Below are positions 32,760-41,323 of a stretch of DNA of 64,000 nucleotides, piece by piece. The notes under the pieces are model-generated. The model ran no database searches. It was not told where the DNA came from and saw nothing but the letters and a program-made list of their open reading frames with translations. Numbering within the stretch: position 1 is the first letter of the stretch; each line of letters starts with the position of its first letter. Made by a program: the position numbers and the translations under genes. Source of the stretch: Streptomyces sp. f51 (GTDB lineage: Bacteria > Actinomycetota > Actinomycetes > Streptomycetales > Streptomycetaceae); assembly GCF_037940415.1 (NCBI RefSeq), contig NZ_CP149798.1, positions 6,419,001 through 6,483,000 on the forward strand, written 5' to 3'.

Positions 32760-33728
32760 CTACAGTGACGTCAGATGGCCCGGGTTGGGCTGCCGCGGTA
32801 TCAACGAGGGTTCGTACGCCGCCGGTCCCGACTCCAGCGCGAGCACCGCGGCCACCGGGTGGTCGTCGTCCGCCGGGCCGACCGGACGCGGGTCCGCCGG
32901 TGCCGCGTGCGGCTCGGGCGCCGAACGGGACAGCGTCACCACACCCCACGCGGCGACCGAGGCTCCCGCGAGCGCGAGCAGCAGTCCCGCGGGGCCGCCC
33001 TGGAGACGCTCGCCGAGCAGGGACAGCCCGATCACGGCCGCGGCCAGCGGGTTGGCGAGCGTCACGACGGCCAGCGGCGCGCCGAGGCCGCCCTGGTAGG
33101 CGGTCTGCGACAGCAGCAGCCCGCCCGCCGCGAAGGCCGCCACGAGCAGGGACACCACGACGACCTGAGCGATGGGCGTCGATTCGGAGCGGTCCGTCGC
33201 GGCGACCGTGACGGTCTGGGTGAGCGCGGAGGCCACGCCCGAGGCGAACCCGGAACCGGTCGCGTGCCGCAGTCCCGGCCGGGCGCCGCGCGCCAGCAGG
33301 CCGATGACGGCGGCCGTCGTCCCCGCGACGGCGAGCGCCTGCGGCAGACTCAGCACCTCGTCGGGCGCGGCCCCCGACGCCGTGACGAGCAGGGCGCCGA
33401 GACCGATCAGGGTCAGCGCCGTACCACGCCACTCGACCACGCTGACCCGCCGTCCGGCCATCCGCGCGCCGAGCGGCACGGCGGCCACCAGCGTGAGCGC
33501 CCCGAGCGGCTGGACCAGGGTGAGGGTCCCGTACTTGAGGGCCGCCACGTGCAGCAGCGCGGCCGCGGCGTTCAGGGTCACCGACCACCACCAGGCGCCC
33601 CTGGCCAGCAGCCGCAGCGTGCCCGAGCCGGCCGACCGGGCGGCGAGCCGCTCCTGCGCGACGGCCGCGGAGGCGTAGGCGACGGCGGAGAAGAGGGACA
33701 GGACGACGGCGACGAGTGTCGGGTTCAT
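32760..33728 (-). CDS. DMT/EamA-type membrane transporter
   Basis: A 322-residue membrane protein with about ten hydrophobic helices in two halves, the EamA layout (FSAVAYASAAVAQERLAARS at the start, LGALTLVAAVPLGARMAG mid-way, and LAVVTLANPLAAAVIGLSLL late). The C-terminal 45 residues are a polar Pro/Ala-rich tail. Substrate unknown. It overlaps the stop of the PAP2 gene (ATGA), so the two are co-transcribed. Confidence 0.85.
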   Translation of the reverse strand: MNPTLVAVVLSLFSAVAYASAAVAQERLAARSAGSGTLRLLARGAWWWSVTLNAAAALLHVAALKYGTLTLVQPLGALTLVAAVPLGARMAGRRVSVVEWRGTALTLIGLGALLVTASGAAPDEVLSLPQALAVAGTTAAVIGLLARGARPGLRHATGSGFASGVASALTQTVTVAATDRSESTPIAQVVVVSLLVAAFAAGGLLLSQTAYQGGLGAPLAVVTLANPLAAAVIGLSLLGERLQGGPAGLLLALAGASVAAWGVVTLSRSAPEPHAAPADPRPVGPADDDHPVAAVLALESGPAAYEPSLIPRQPNPGHLTSL

Positions 33729-34732
33729 CGCCCCGCTCCCACGAGCTCGGGCCGCTCCGGTACGGGGAATCCGGCGGGCTCGCGGCCCGGTCGCCGTTCC
33801 GGGGCCGCCGCCGTCCGGTGGGGCGGGTGGACCACGGCGAGGGCGACGCAGAGCAGCGCGGTCGCGGCGATCGCGTCGAGCCAGTAGTGGTTCGCGGTGC
33901 CGACGATCACCAGCAGGGTGAGCAGGGGATGCAGCAGCCACAGCACGCGCAGCCGCGACCGGGTCGCGGCGATCAGGCCGATCGCGACCATCAGCGCCCA
34001 GCCGAAGTGCAGGGACGGCATGGCCGCGAACTGGTTCGCCAGGGCGTCGGCCGCCGGGTGGGCTCCGTACACCGTGGGCCCGTAGACCCGGCCGGTGTCG
34101 ACCAGTCCCGCCTCGGCGAGCAGCCGCGGCGGCGCGAGCGGGAACAGCAGGTGCCCGGCCAGGGCGGCGGCGGTGACCAGGGCGAGGACCCGGCGGGCCC
34201 ACAGGTAGTGCGCGGGCCGCCGCAGATACAGCCAGACCAGGAAGGCGACCGTGGCCGGGAAGTGGACCGTGGCGTAGTAGGTGTTGGCGAGGTGGACCAG
34301 TGTGTCGCTGTGCAACAGCGGGGCCTGTACGGCGCCTTCGCCCGGCAGACGCAGGGTCCGCTCCCACCCCCAGACGCGGTGCGCGTTCGCGAGGGCCTCG
34401 TCGGTGCGGCCGGTGGCCAGCAGACGGCCGGCCTTGTAGACGACGAACAGCCCGACGACGAGCAGCAGTTCCCGCAGCAGAGGCGGGTGTGCGGTGCTGT
34501 CGCCGGGGTGGGCGGCGGGCTTGTCCGGGCGGGAGGCGGTCCCGTCCGGGTGTGCGGCGGTGTTGTCCGGGTGCGCGCCCGGGCCCGCGGGTGAGGGCGT
34601 GGGCGTGGGTGCGTTCGGGCGCGCGTGGGCGGCCGCGTCGGGTGACGCGGCCGCGGCTATGCCCGTGTCGGGCGGTTCCGGTTCCGGCGCGGAGTCGGAC
34701 GCGGGTCGTTCAGGCTCGGTTCGGGAATCCAT
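33725..34732 (-). CDS. PAP2-superfamily membrane phosphatase or lipid transferase
   Basis: A 335-residue protein, started at the ATG after GGGGG. The first 85 residues are Pro/Ala/Asp-rich with seven-residue repeats (AHPDNTAAHPDGTASRPDK). Six membrane helices follow. The PAP2 motifs are FAAMPSLHFGWALMVAIG and GTANHYWLDAIAATAL, the short form found in inositol-phosphoceramide-synthase-like proteins. A role in dephosphorylating or transferring phospholipid head groups is likely. It shares an operon with the DMT gene and a repeat-rich divergent region with a TetR gene. Confidence 0.85.
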   Translation of the reverse strand: MDSRTEPERPASDSAPEPEPPDTGIAAAASPDAAAHARPNAPTPTPSPAGPGAHPDNTAAHPDGTASRPDKPAAHPGDSTAHPPLLRELLLVVGLFVVYKAGRLLATGRTDEALANAHRVWGWERTLRLPGEGAVQAPLLHSDTLVHLANTYYATVHFPATVAFLVWLYLRRPAHYLWARRVLALVTAAALAGHLLFPLAPPRLLAEAGLVDTGRVYGPTVYGAHPAADALANQFAAMPSLHFGWALMVAIGLIAATRSRLRVLWLLHPLLTLLVIVGTANHYWLDAIAATALLCVALAVVHPPHRTAAAPERRPGREPAGFPVPERPELVGAGR

Positions 34733-34777
34733 CCCCCGGCCCCCTTGCTGGCGGTCTGGTGTCGTGCGAAGCGCGGT

Positions 34778-34840
34778 GAGCCCAGGACAGGATCCACTCG
34801 GTCTTCCCTCGCGGGGAGGAGTGGATCCTGTCCGAGGCTC
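34778..34840. repeat. Large inverted repeat in the PAP2/TetR divergent region
   Basis: GACAGGATCCACTC (34786-34799) pairs exactly with GAGTGGATCCTGTC (34819-34832). An outer GAGCC/GGCTC pair (34778-34782 with 34836-34840) extends it. The 19-nt loop holds a smaller pair, TCCC/GGGA. If transcription of the PAP2 operon starts inside the adjacent tandem array, this would form a hairpin in its 5' leader. As DNA it could be a long operator. Confidence 0.75.
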
Positions 34841-34934
34841 ATCGATACGGCAGTGTACCGATACGGCTGAGTACCGATACGCGAGTGTACCGATACGGAT
34901 GCGTACCGGTACCCTTGCGTATCGATTACACTTG
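34839..34934. repeat. Six 16-bp tandem repeats upstream of the TetR gene
   Basis: Units begin at 34839, 34855, 34871, 34887, 34903 and 34919, exactly 16 bp apart. The core is GTACCGATACG in the middle three units (GTACCGATACGGCTGA, GTACCGATACGCGAGT, GTACCGATACGGATGC). The outer units vary: TCATCGATACGGCAGT, GTACCGGTACCCTTGC, GTATCGATTACACTTG. The array lies 48 nt before the TetR start and covers the likely divergent promoters. It is probably a multi-site operator for that TetR protein. Confidence 0.85.
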
Positions 34935-34981
34935 CCGCAAGACCGCACCGGCACCGTCCGGATCGAGCGAGGAGAAGCGCC

Positions 34982-35599
34982 ATGACGTCGCAGGCCGCGG
35001 ACGGACCGGACTCGGTCGTCGCCTCGCGCCGCTCCAAGATCACGCCCGAGCGTGAGCAGGAGTTCTTCGACGCCGTGCTCGAACAGATCCGTGAATGCGG
35101 GTACGAGGCGTTCACGATGGAGGGCGTCGCGGCGAGCACGCGGTGCAGCAAGTCCACGCTCTACCGGCAGTGGAAGACGAAGCCCCAGTTCGTGGCCGCG
35201 GCGCTGCGCAACAACCGCTGTCCCCGGTTCACCGGGATCGACACCGGCTCGCTCGCCGGGGACCTGCGTGCGGCGGCGGCCGCCGCGGGCGAGTGGTCGG
35301 CCCGCGACAGCACGCAGTTGCTCCAGGGTCTCGGCAACGCCGTGATGCAGGACAAGGAGCTCCAGCAGGCGCTCCGCGACGCCCTCGTCGAACCCGAGGT
35401 CGCCGAGCTGCGGCAGATGATCGGCCGCGGTGTCGAGCGCGGTGAGGTCGACGCCGGCCACCCGGCGCTGGAGTTCGTTCCGGCCCAGATGCTCGGAGTC
35501 CTGAGGGTCCGCCCGCTGCTCGACGGCCAGTACGCGGACGCGGCGTATCTCACACGTTTCGTGGAGGCCGTCGTGCTGCCGACGCTCGGTCTCACCTGA
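34982..35599 (+). CDS. TetR-family transcriptional regulator
   Basis: A 205-residue repressor with a TetR helix-turn-helix (about 25-70; FFDAVLEQIRECGYEAFTME then STRCSKSTLYRQWKTKPQFV) and a helical C-terminal domain of the TetR_C_11-like type (LQQALRDALVEPEVAELRQM). The ATG follows GAGGAG. It is divergent from the PAP2-DMT operon with the 16-bp array between them, so it likely represses that operon and itself. Confidence 0.9.
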   Translation: MTSQAADGPDSVVASRRSKITPEREQEFFDAVLEQIRECGYEAFTMEGVAASTRCSKSTLYRQWKTKPQFVAAALRNNRCPRFTGIDTGSLAGDLRAAAAAAGEWSARDSTQLLQGLGNAVMQDKELQQALRDALVEPEVAELRQMIGRGVERGEVDAGHPALEFVPAQMLGVLRVRPLLDGQYADAAYLTRFVEAVVLPTLGLT

Positions 35600-35680
35600 G
35601 TCTCAGGCCACCGTCCGTGGGATGACCGGACGTCGGCCTGTACCGCGCCGCACCGTGGGGACGGGGGCGGCGCGCACCCC

Positions 35681-35727
35681 CGGCCGGGTGGGGTGCCCCT
35701 TGAGCGGAGGGGCGCCCCACCCGGCCG
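35681..35727. terminator. 20-bp hairpin after the TetR gene
   Basis: The arms 35681-35700 and 35708-35727 (CGGCCGGGTGGGG...) pair along 20 bp with one G/T wobble and a 7-nt loop. A second GC-rich imperfect inverted repeat made of GGGCCCGG blocks spans about 35742-35808. Together they separate the TetR gene from the convergent DUF2510 gene. Confidence 0.8.
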
Positions 35728-35813
35728 ATCCATTTCCGCAGGTCGGGCCCGGACGGGTCGGGCCCGACCAGGCTCGTCCGGGCCCAACCCGACCGGGCCC
35801 GGACGGGGGTGTC

Positions 35814-36812
35814 CTAGACGTTCTGCCCGTCGCCTCCGGTCCCCGGTGCCACCTTGATGCCCTTGGTGATGGTGTCGATGATCGACTGCTGGGGCGCCTT
35901 GGCGCCCGCGTCGACGCCGAAGCGGACGACGACCAGCGAGGAGGGGGCGGCGGGGGAGGGGAACACCAGCGACTCGACGTAACCGTCGTCGCCCTTGCTC
36001 GTCACGACCTTCCAGCGCACCAGGTAGCCCTTCTCGCCGGCCACCGTGACGGCCTTCGAGGCCAGCTCCTGGTGCGAGGTGATCGAGCCGTAGCCCGTGC
36101 CGTACGACTCGGTGGCGTTCTTGGAGATGTCCTCCTTGGCCGCCGCCTCCGCCGTCGTGGACTTCAGCTTCTGCGCGCTCGCCGGGGCCGAGTAGGCACC
36201 GCCGCGCTGGCAGTTCTGCGAGGGGTCGCCCGGGCACTTGTAGGTGTCCTTGGTGGACACCGAGGCCGTGCCCGCGCGGCTCTGGCCGGTCCAGCCGTCC
36301 GGAACCGGGATGCTGATGCCGTTGTAGACGTCGGTGGCGAAACCGGGGTCGGCCTGCGGTCCGCCGGACCGGCCGGGCGCCGGGCTCTGCCCGCCGGGAC
36401 CCCCGGGCGCCCCGCTCGGTCCGCCCTCCTGGCCGCCGCCCGGTCCGCCCTGGCCGTTCGGCCCGCCGGGGTTCGCGGACGCCGCGCTCCCGCCGTGTCC
36501 GCCGTCGTTCGTCAGCGCGTACACACCGCCGACGACGCCCGCGAGGACCGCGACCGCCGCGGCGATCGCTATGCCCGTGCGCAGCCCGCGCCGCGGTCCG
36601 CCCGGGGCGTACGCCGGATAGGGGCCCGTCGCCGCCGGATACCCCGCGGGGCCCGTCCCCGCCGGATGTCCGGGGGGACCCCAGGCGGCCGCCGACCCGA
36701 CGGGGCGGACCTGGTCCGTCCATGTCCTACCGTCCCACCAGCGCTCGGTGGCGGGAGCGTCACTTGTCTGCCCGGGGTCGGGATACCAGCCGGGGGGAGT
36801 CACCTGCGTCAT
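35814..36812 (-). CDS. DUF2510 single-pass membrane protein with extracellular domain
   Basis: A 332-residue protein. An N-terminal DUF2510 module (PPGWYPDPGQTSDAPATERW) is cytoplasmic and is followed by a Pro/Gly linker. One membrane helix spans about 77-99 (GIAIAAAVAVLAGVVGGVYA). A Gly/Pro-rich stalk leads to a C-terminal domain (about 155-332) with GISIPVPDGWTGQSRAGTAS and VVVRFGVDAGAKAPQQSIID, which I cannot assign beyond its being common in actinobacterial envelope proteins. Two cysteines in that domain (CPGDPSQNC) may form a disulfide. Confidence 0.78.
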   Translation of the reverse strand: MTQVTPPGWYPDPGQTSDAPATERWWDGRTWTDQVRPVGSAAAWGPPGHPAGTGPAGYPAATGPYPAYAPGGPRRGLRTGIAIAAAVAVLAGVVGGVYALTNDGGHGGSAASANPGGPNGQGGPGGGQEGGPSGAPGGPGGQSPAPGRSGGPQADPGFATDVYNGISIPVPDGWTGQSRAGTASVSTKDTYKCPGDPSQNCQRGGAYSAPASAQKLKSTTAEAAAKEDISKNATESYGTGYGSITSHQELASKAVTVAGEKGYLVRWKVVTSKGDDGYVESLVFPSPAAPSSLVVVRFGVDAGAKAPQQSIIDTITKGIKVAPGTGGDGQNV

Positions 36813-37455
36813 GGGTCCACCGTATGAGCCCAGGGTGAAAGCCGGATGAGAGGGTTCCCCCCGAGGCCCCCCGAGGCCCCCCGGAGATCCCCGAGGCTGC
36901 TCCCACCGCCGCCTGGATTGACGCGAGCATGCCGCAGGAGGGGTCGGACGGGCGCGCGACGCGAACCAGAACCCTCACCGGACGGATGAAGAACGCCTGT
37001 GCCAAGAGTGAACGTGCCGCGCGAGCAGCTCGTGCCCTCCGTCACCCTCCGGTGGAGAGGCGGCGGCCGGCGGTGACGCCGAGCCCGCCGGCTCCGGCGG
37101 GCTCGACGCGAGGTCCGCGGTGCCCGCCGGGAGGGCCCCGGCGGACCCGGGAGGAGAGGGCGTGCAGGTCACGGCCGCACGCGGGGGCGCTCGTGCCGGT
37201 ACCTCCCGAGGGAGCTCGCGGGTCCGGCGGCCGTCGCCCGGACCGCCGGACGGAGAAGGAAAATTACCTTCATTTTCCCCGTGATTGACTGCCCGTCACT
37301 TCCCTTCACGGGCAACGGGTGTTCCGTGTCCGGGCCTTCGTGGAATCGTCGCCGCCCGGTCCGGCAACTGCTCCCGGGTCCCGCCTCCGTCACGGCTTCC
37401 AGGAGGCTAGGCTCGGGGGAGTTACGTCGTTTGGGCGACCTGGGGAGGTAGCGGG
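36813..37455. other. 643-nt gene-free region before the STAND ATPase gene
   Basis: No frame here looks real; those present are Arg/Pro-rich and lack ribosome sites. The left part has a GAGGCCCCCC repeat (about 36862-36885). Near 37251-37320 the base composition drops sharply and two hairpins occur: GGAAAAT/ATTTTCC (37258-37264 with 37272-37278) and TGCCCGT/ACGGGCA (37290-37296 with 37308-37314). These are likely promoter or operator elements for the gene at 37456. Confidence 0.55.
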
Positions 37456-40122
37456 ATGACGGAGGCACGGCCAGGAACGGTCGCCTCGGCTTCCCTGTGG
37501 GAGCGCGATGCGGAGGTCGCCGCTCTCGAAGAGGCGATCACCGCGCTGCGCGCGGACTCCGCGACCTCGGGCACCCTGCTCGTGATCGGCGGAGAGGCGG
37601 GGCTCGGCAAGACCGCGCTCCTCGCCGAGGCGCGCAGGATCGCGGAGAGCCGGGGCTGCGCCGTGTGGTCGGCACGCGGCGGCGAGACCGTCACGTCCGT
37701 CCCCTTCAATGTCGTACGGCAGTTGCTCCAGCCTGCCCTCGTCTCGCTGCTCCCGGAGGAGGCACGCGAGTACCTCGGGGACTGGTACGACGTCGCCGGT
37801 CCCGCTCTCGGCATAGCCGAACCCGGTGACCGGCAGCCCGACCCGCAGGGCGTCTGCGACGGTCTGGTCGCCGCGGTGCGGCGGCTCGCCAAGCGGGACT
37901 GGCCGCTCGTCCTGCTCGTCGACGACGCCCACTGGGCCGACCAGGAGACCCTGCGCTGGCTCGCCGCGTTCGCCGAACGCCTGGAGGACCTGGCGGTCCT
38001 CGTCGTGGTGGCCCGCAGGCCCGGCGGGGTCAGCGGCGAGAGTGCCCGGCTGCTGGACGCGGTGACCGCCGCGGGCCGTCCGCTCGCCACCCTGACCGTG
38101 CTGACCCCGGCCGCCACCGAGGGACTCACCCGCGCCACGCTCGGCGAGCACGCCGACGCGCCCTTCTGCCGCGAGGTGTGGGCGGTGACCGGCGGCAACC
38201 CGTACGAGACCGTCGAACTGCTCGCCAAAGTCCAGGACAGCGAACTGGATCCGGTCGAGGCCTCGGCCGCCGAACTGCGCGAGCTGAACCGCTCCGCACG
38301 CGGCCGCGGACTCGTCGCCCGCCTGGAGGGCCTCGGCATCGACGCCACCCGGTTCGCCTGGGCGGCCGCCATCCTCGGCACCGGGATCTCCCTCGACCTC
38401 GCCGCCCAACTCGCGGGCATGCCGGACGACGAGGCCTCCCGCTGCGCCGAACTGCTGGGCGCCGCCCGCATCCTGACCGCGGTCGCGCCCGCCAACGGCC
38501 ACCGGCCGGACGGCGAGCTGGAGTTCGTGCACCCGCTGATCGCGACGGCCGTCTACCGCTCGATCCCGGACGCCCTGCGCACCGCGATGCACGGTCAGGC
38601 GGCCTGGGCGGTCACCGAATCCGGACGCGGTGCCGCCGCGGCCTCCCGTCACCTCCTCGAAGTGCATCCGGACGACGACCCCGAACTGGTCGAGCAGATG
38701 CGCGAAGCCGCCCGCGAACACCTCGCCGTCGGCGCCCCCGACGCGGCCCGGCGCTGCCTGGAGCGCGCGCTGAAGGAGCCACCGCTTCCCGAGGTGCACG
38801 CGCGGGTGCTCTACGAACTGGGCTGCGCCACGCTGCTGACCGCGCCGTCCACGACCATCGGTCATCTGCGGGCCGCCCTCGACCGTCCGGGACTTGAGGA
38901 CACCGAGCGGGTCGACGCCGTCTTCCGGCTCTCCCAGGCCCTGCTCCACAACAACCAGCTGGACGAGGCCGTCCGCACCGTCGACACCGAGGTCGAACGG
39001 CTGGAGCCGGGACCCGCCCGGATGCGGCTCCAGGCCGTGCACTACATGTGGGAGGGCATCCACGCGGGCGAGGAGCGCGCCGGGCACTCCAGCGGTCTCG
39101 CGGAACTCGTCACGACCTGCACGGGCCGCGACAACTCCGAGCGCGCGCTCCTCATACTGCGCGGCTTCGACGCGATGACGCGAGGCGAGAACGCCGAGGA
39201 GGTCGCGGAACTCTGCGACCGGGCCCTCGTCAACGGCCGCCTCGCACCCGGACTCGCCTGGACCGACACCGAGTGGGGCGTCGAACTCCTGCTGATGCTG
39301 GGCAGCGCGTACGCCTACACGGACCGGCTGGACCGGGCCGAGAGCCTGTTCAGCGAGGCCCTGCACGCCTATGTGAAGGCGGGCTGGAGCGGCGGACACC
39401 TCTCCCTGGCCAACGCCTACCTCGGACTCGCCCTGCGCAGGCGGGGCCGGCTCGCCGACGCGGAGCACTACCAACGCGAATCGCTGCGCCTCGCGGAGCG
39501 GGTCGGACGCGGACTGCCCCTGTACTGGTCGGCGACGTGCGGACTCATCGACACCCTGCTGGCCCGCGGGCACGTGCAGCAGGCCGCGGAGATCGCCGAG
39601 CGTTACGGCTTCGCGCCTCCGTACCCCACCACGATCGTCCTTCCGGACACCCGCTCGGTGCGCGGCCGTCTGCTGCTCGCCGTCGGCCGGACCAAGGAGG
39701 GCGTCAACGAACTGGAGGCGGCGGAGAAGGCCGCCGCCGCCCGAGGCCACCACAACACGGTGCTCGCCCCCTGGGCCGTCGACCTCGCGCGGGCGCTCGC
39801 CAACGAGGACCCCTCGCGCGCGGCCTCCCTGGCCGCCGACGCCCGCCGTCAGGCCGAGCGGTTCGGCACCGACACGGCGATCGGCGAAGCGCTGCGGTGT
39901 GCCGCGGCCCTGGAGACGGGCCAGCGAGCGGTCCGGCTCGCGGCCCAGGCGGTGACGTACCTGGAGGCCTCTCCCTGCCAGTACGAACACGCGGCGGCCC
40001 GCATCGAGTACGGCATCGCGTCCCGCTCGGTGACGGAACTGAACAAGGGCCTGACCCTGGCCCGCACCTGTGGAGCGGACGGCCTGGTGACCAAGGCGGA
40101 GGCGGCGCTGAGGGGCCTGTGA
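37456..40122 (+). CDS. Large STAND-type ATPase, LuxR (LAL)-like without HTH
   Basis: An 888-residue protein. The N-terminal AAA/NB-ARC-like ATPase has Walker A GGEAGLGKTA (45-54), Walker B LVLLVDDAHW (151-160) and later TGGNPYETVELL. The remaining 550 residues are helical repeats of TPR type (AYLGLALRRRGRLADAEHYQ). This is the architecture of LAL regulators such as MalT relatives, but the protein ends at AALRGL without the C-terminal LuxR helix-turn-helix. The stop is followed directly by the pca operon terminator region, with no HTH-coding remnant seen in any frame. It may work through a partner protein. Confidence 0.85.
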   Translation: MTEARPGTVASASLWERDAEVAALEEAITALRADSATSGTLLVIGGEAGLGKTALLAEARRIAESRGCAVWSARGGETVTSVPFNVVRQLLQPALVSLLPEEAREYLGDWYDVAGPALGIAEPGDRQPDPQGVCDGLVAAVRRLAKRDWPLVLLVDDAHWADQETLRWLAAFAERLEDLAVLVVVARRPGGVSGESARLLDAVTAAGRPLATLTVLTPAATEGLTRATLGEHADAPFCREVWAVTGGNPYETVELLAKVQDSELDPVEASAAELRELNRSARGRGLVARLEGLGIDATRFAWAAAILGTGISLDLAAQLAGMPDDEASRCAELLGAARILTAVAPANGHRPDGELEFVHPLIATAVYRSIPDALRTAMHGQAAWAVTESGRGAAAASRHLLEVHPDDDPELVEQMREAAREHLAVGAPDAARRCLERALKEPPLPEVHARVLYELGCATLLTAPSTTIGHLRAALDRPGLEDTERVDAVFRLSQALLHNNQLDEAVRTVDTEVERLEPGPARMRLQAVHYMWEGIHAGEERAGHSSGLAELVTTCTGRDNSERALLILRGFDAMTRGENAEEVAELCDRALVNGRLAPGLAWTDTEWGVELLLMLGSAYAYTDRLDRAESLFSEALHAYVKAGWSGGHLSLANAYLGLALRRRGRLADAEHYQRESLRLAERVGRGLPLYWSATCGLIDTLLARGHVQQAAEIAERYGFAPPYPTTIVLPDTRSVRGRLLLAVGRTKEGVNELEAAEKAAAARGHHNTVLAPWAVDLARALANEDPSRAASLAADARRQAERFGTDTAIGEALRCAAALETGQRAVRLAAQAVTYLEASPCQYEHAAARIEYGIASRSVTELNKGLTLARTCGADGLVTKAEAALRGL

Positions 40123-40147
40123 CGAGCGGCGGCAAGCCTCCCCGGGG

Positions 40148-40180
40148 CGGGCGCCCACGGCCTGCCCAGGGGTGCGCCCG
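40148..40180. terminator. Weak hairpin between convergent genes
   Basis: CGGGCGC (40148-40154) pairs with GCGCCCG (40174-40180) around a 19-nt loop, between the ends of the STAND ATPase gene and pcaL. Confidence 0.4.
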
Positions 40181-40189
40181 CTTCGGGTC

Positions 40190-41323
40190 TCATTCCGGTG
40201 TGGAGTCCGCTTCCTCCGTCAGCACCCGCTGGGCCACCGCGAACGCCGCATTGGCGGCCGGGACTCCACAGTAGACCGCCGTCTGGAGCAGCACCGCGCC
40301 GATCTCCTCCGGAGTCAGGCCGTTGCGCCGGGCGGCCCGGACATGCATGGCCAGCTCGTCGAGGTGGCCGTGCGCCACCAGCGCCGTCAGCGTGATCATG
40401 CTGCGCTCGCGCCGGGTCAGCGTCGTGTCGGTCCAGATCTCGCCCCAGGCGTACCGCGAGATGAAGTCCTGGAACCGGGCCGTGAACCCGGTCTGGCGCG
40501 CCTGCGCACGGTCCACGTGCTCGTCGCCGAGAACCTCACGGCGTACCGCCGTGCCGAGGCGGGCGACGCCCCCCGAGAAGTGCGCCCGCAGCGCCGTCAG
40601 CACGGCCTCCGGGCACTGCGCGGGCGCCAGGTGCGAGGCGCCGGGGATCTCCACGAGCGCCGCGCCCGGCACCGCGTCCGCGATCTCCCGCAGGTGCGCC
40701 GGCGGTGTCGCGGGATCCTCGCGTCCGGCGATCAGCAGCGTCGGCGCGGTGATCGAGGCCAGCCGGTCCCTGATGTCGAACGCGGCGAGCGCGTCACAAC
40801 AGGCCGCGTACGCCCCGGGGTCGGCCTCGCGCTGGTCCCGGACCAGGTCCGGCACGGTGAAACCGGCGGTGAACCAGCGGGCGTCGGCGGTCGCGACGAG
40901 GGGTTCGAGACCCTCGCGGCGTACCAGCTCGGCCCGTTCCTCCCATGGCTTCGCGCCGTTGAAATGGGCCGAGGAGCAGATGACGGCGAGCGAGGAGATC
41001 CGCTCCGGATGGTGGACCGCCAGGTGCAGGCCCACCGCGCCGCCCAGCGACACACCGGCGTAGGCGAATCGGCCGATGTCCAGCGAGTCGGCCAGCTCCA
41101 GCACGAGCGCGGCCAGGTCCGCGACCGTCGCTCCGGGACCGATCGCCCCGGCCGGGGATCCGCCGTGTCCGGGGAGGTTCCAGCGCACCACCCGGTGAGC
41201 GGCCGACAGTTCGGGCGCGACCCTGTCCCACAGGGCGTACGAGGTCCCGAGCGAGGGCCCGAGGATCAGCGGGGGAGCGGACGGGGATCCCTCGGCGCGA
41301 TGGGTGAGCAGGTTCGCGGTCAA
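40190..41323 (-). CDS. pcaL: 3-oxoadipate enol-lactonase / 4-carboxymuconolactone decarboxylase fusion
   Basis: A 377-residue two-domain enzyme. Residues 1-250 are an alpha/beta hydrolase (PcaD) with nucleophile Ser in FAYAGVSLGGAVGLHLA, Asp in AGREDPATPP and His in IPGASHLAPAQ. Residues 260-377 are the decarboxylase (PcaC): FQDFISRYAWGEIWTDTTL, then ELAMHVRAARRNGLTPEEIG. The TTG start at 41323 after GGAGCGACG overlaps the pcaB stop. It catalyses the two steps from 4-carboxymuconolactone to 3-oxoadipate. Such fusions are standard in actinomycetes. Confidence 0.93.
   Translation of the reverse strand: MTANLLTHRAEGSPSAPPLILGPSLGTSYALWDRVAPELSAAHRVVRWNLPGHGGSPAGAIGPGATVADLAALVLELADSLDIGRFAYAGVSLGGAVGLHLAVHHPERISSLAVICSSAHFNGAKPWEERAELVRREGLEPLVATADARWFTAGFTVPDLVRDQREADPGAYAACCDALAAFDIRDRLASITAPTLLIAGREDPATPPAHLREIADAVPGAALVEIPGASHLAPAQCPEAVLTALRAHFSGGVARLGTAVRREVLGDEHVDRAQARQTGFTARFQDFISRYAWGEIWTDTTLTRRERSMITLTALVAHGHLDELAMHVRAARRNGLTPEEIGAVLLQTAVYCGVPAANAAFAVAQRVLTEEADSTPE

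Noticed and set aside
36929..37288. A 119-codon plus-strand frame upstream of the STAND ATPase gene
   Set aside because: It is Arg/Pro-rich, lacks a ribosome site and crosses a composition shift. It looks like chance coding in GC-rich DNA.
37390..40158. A 922-codon minus-strand open frame opposite the STAND ATPase gene
   Set aside because: It is Gly/Arg/Val-rich without domain motifs and mirrors the codon bias of the plus-strand gene, which has clear Walker motifs.
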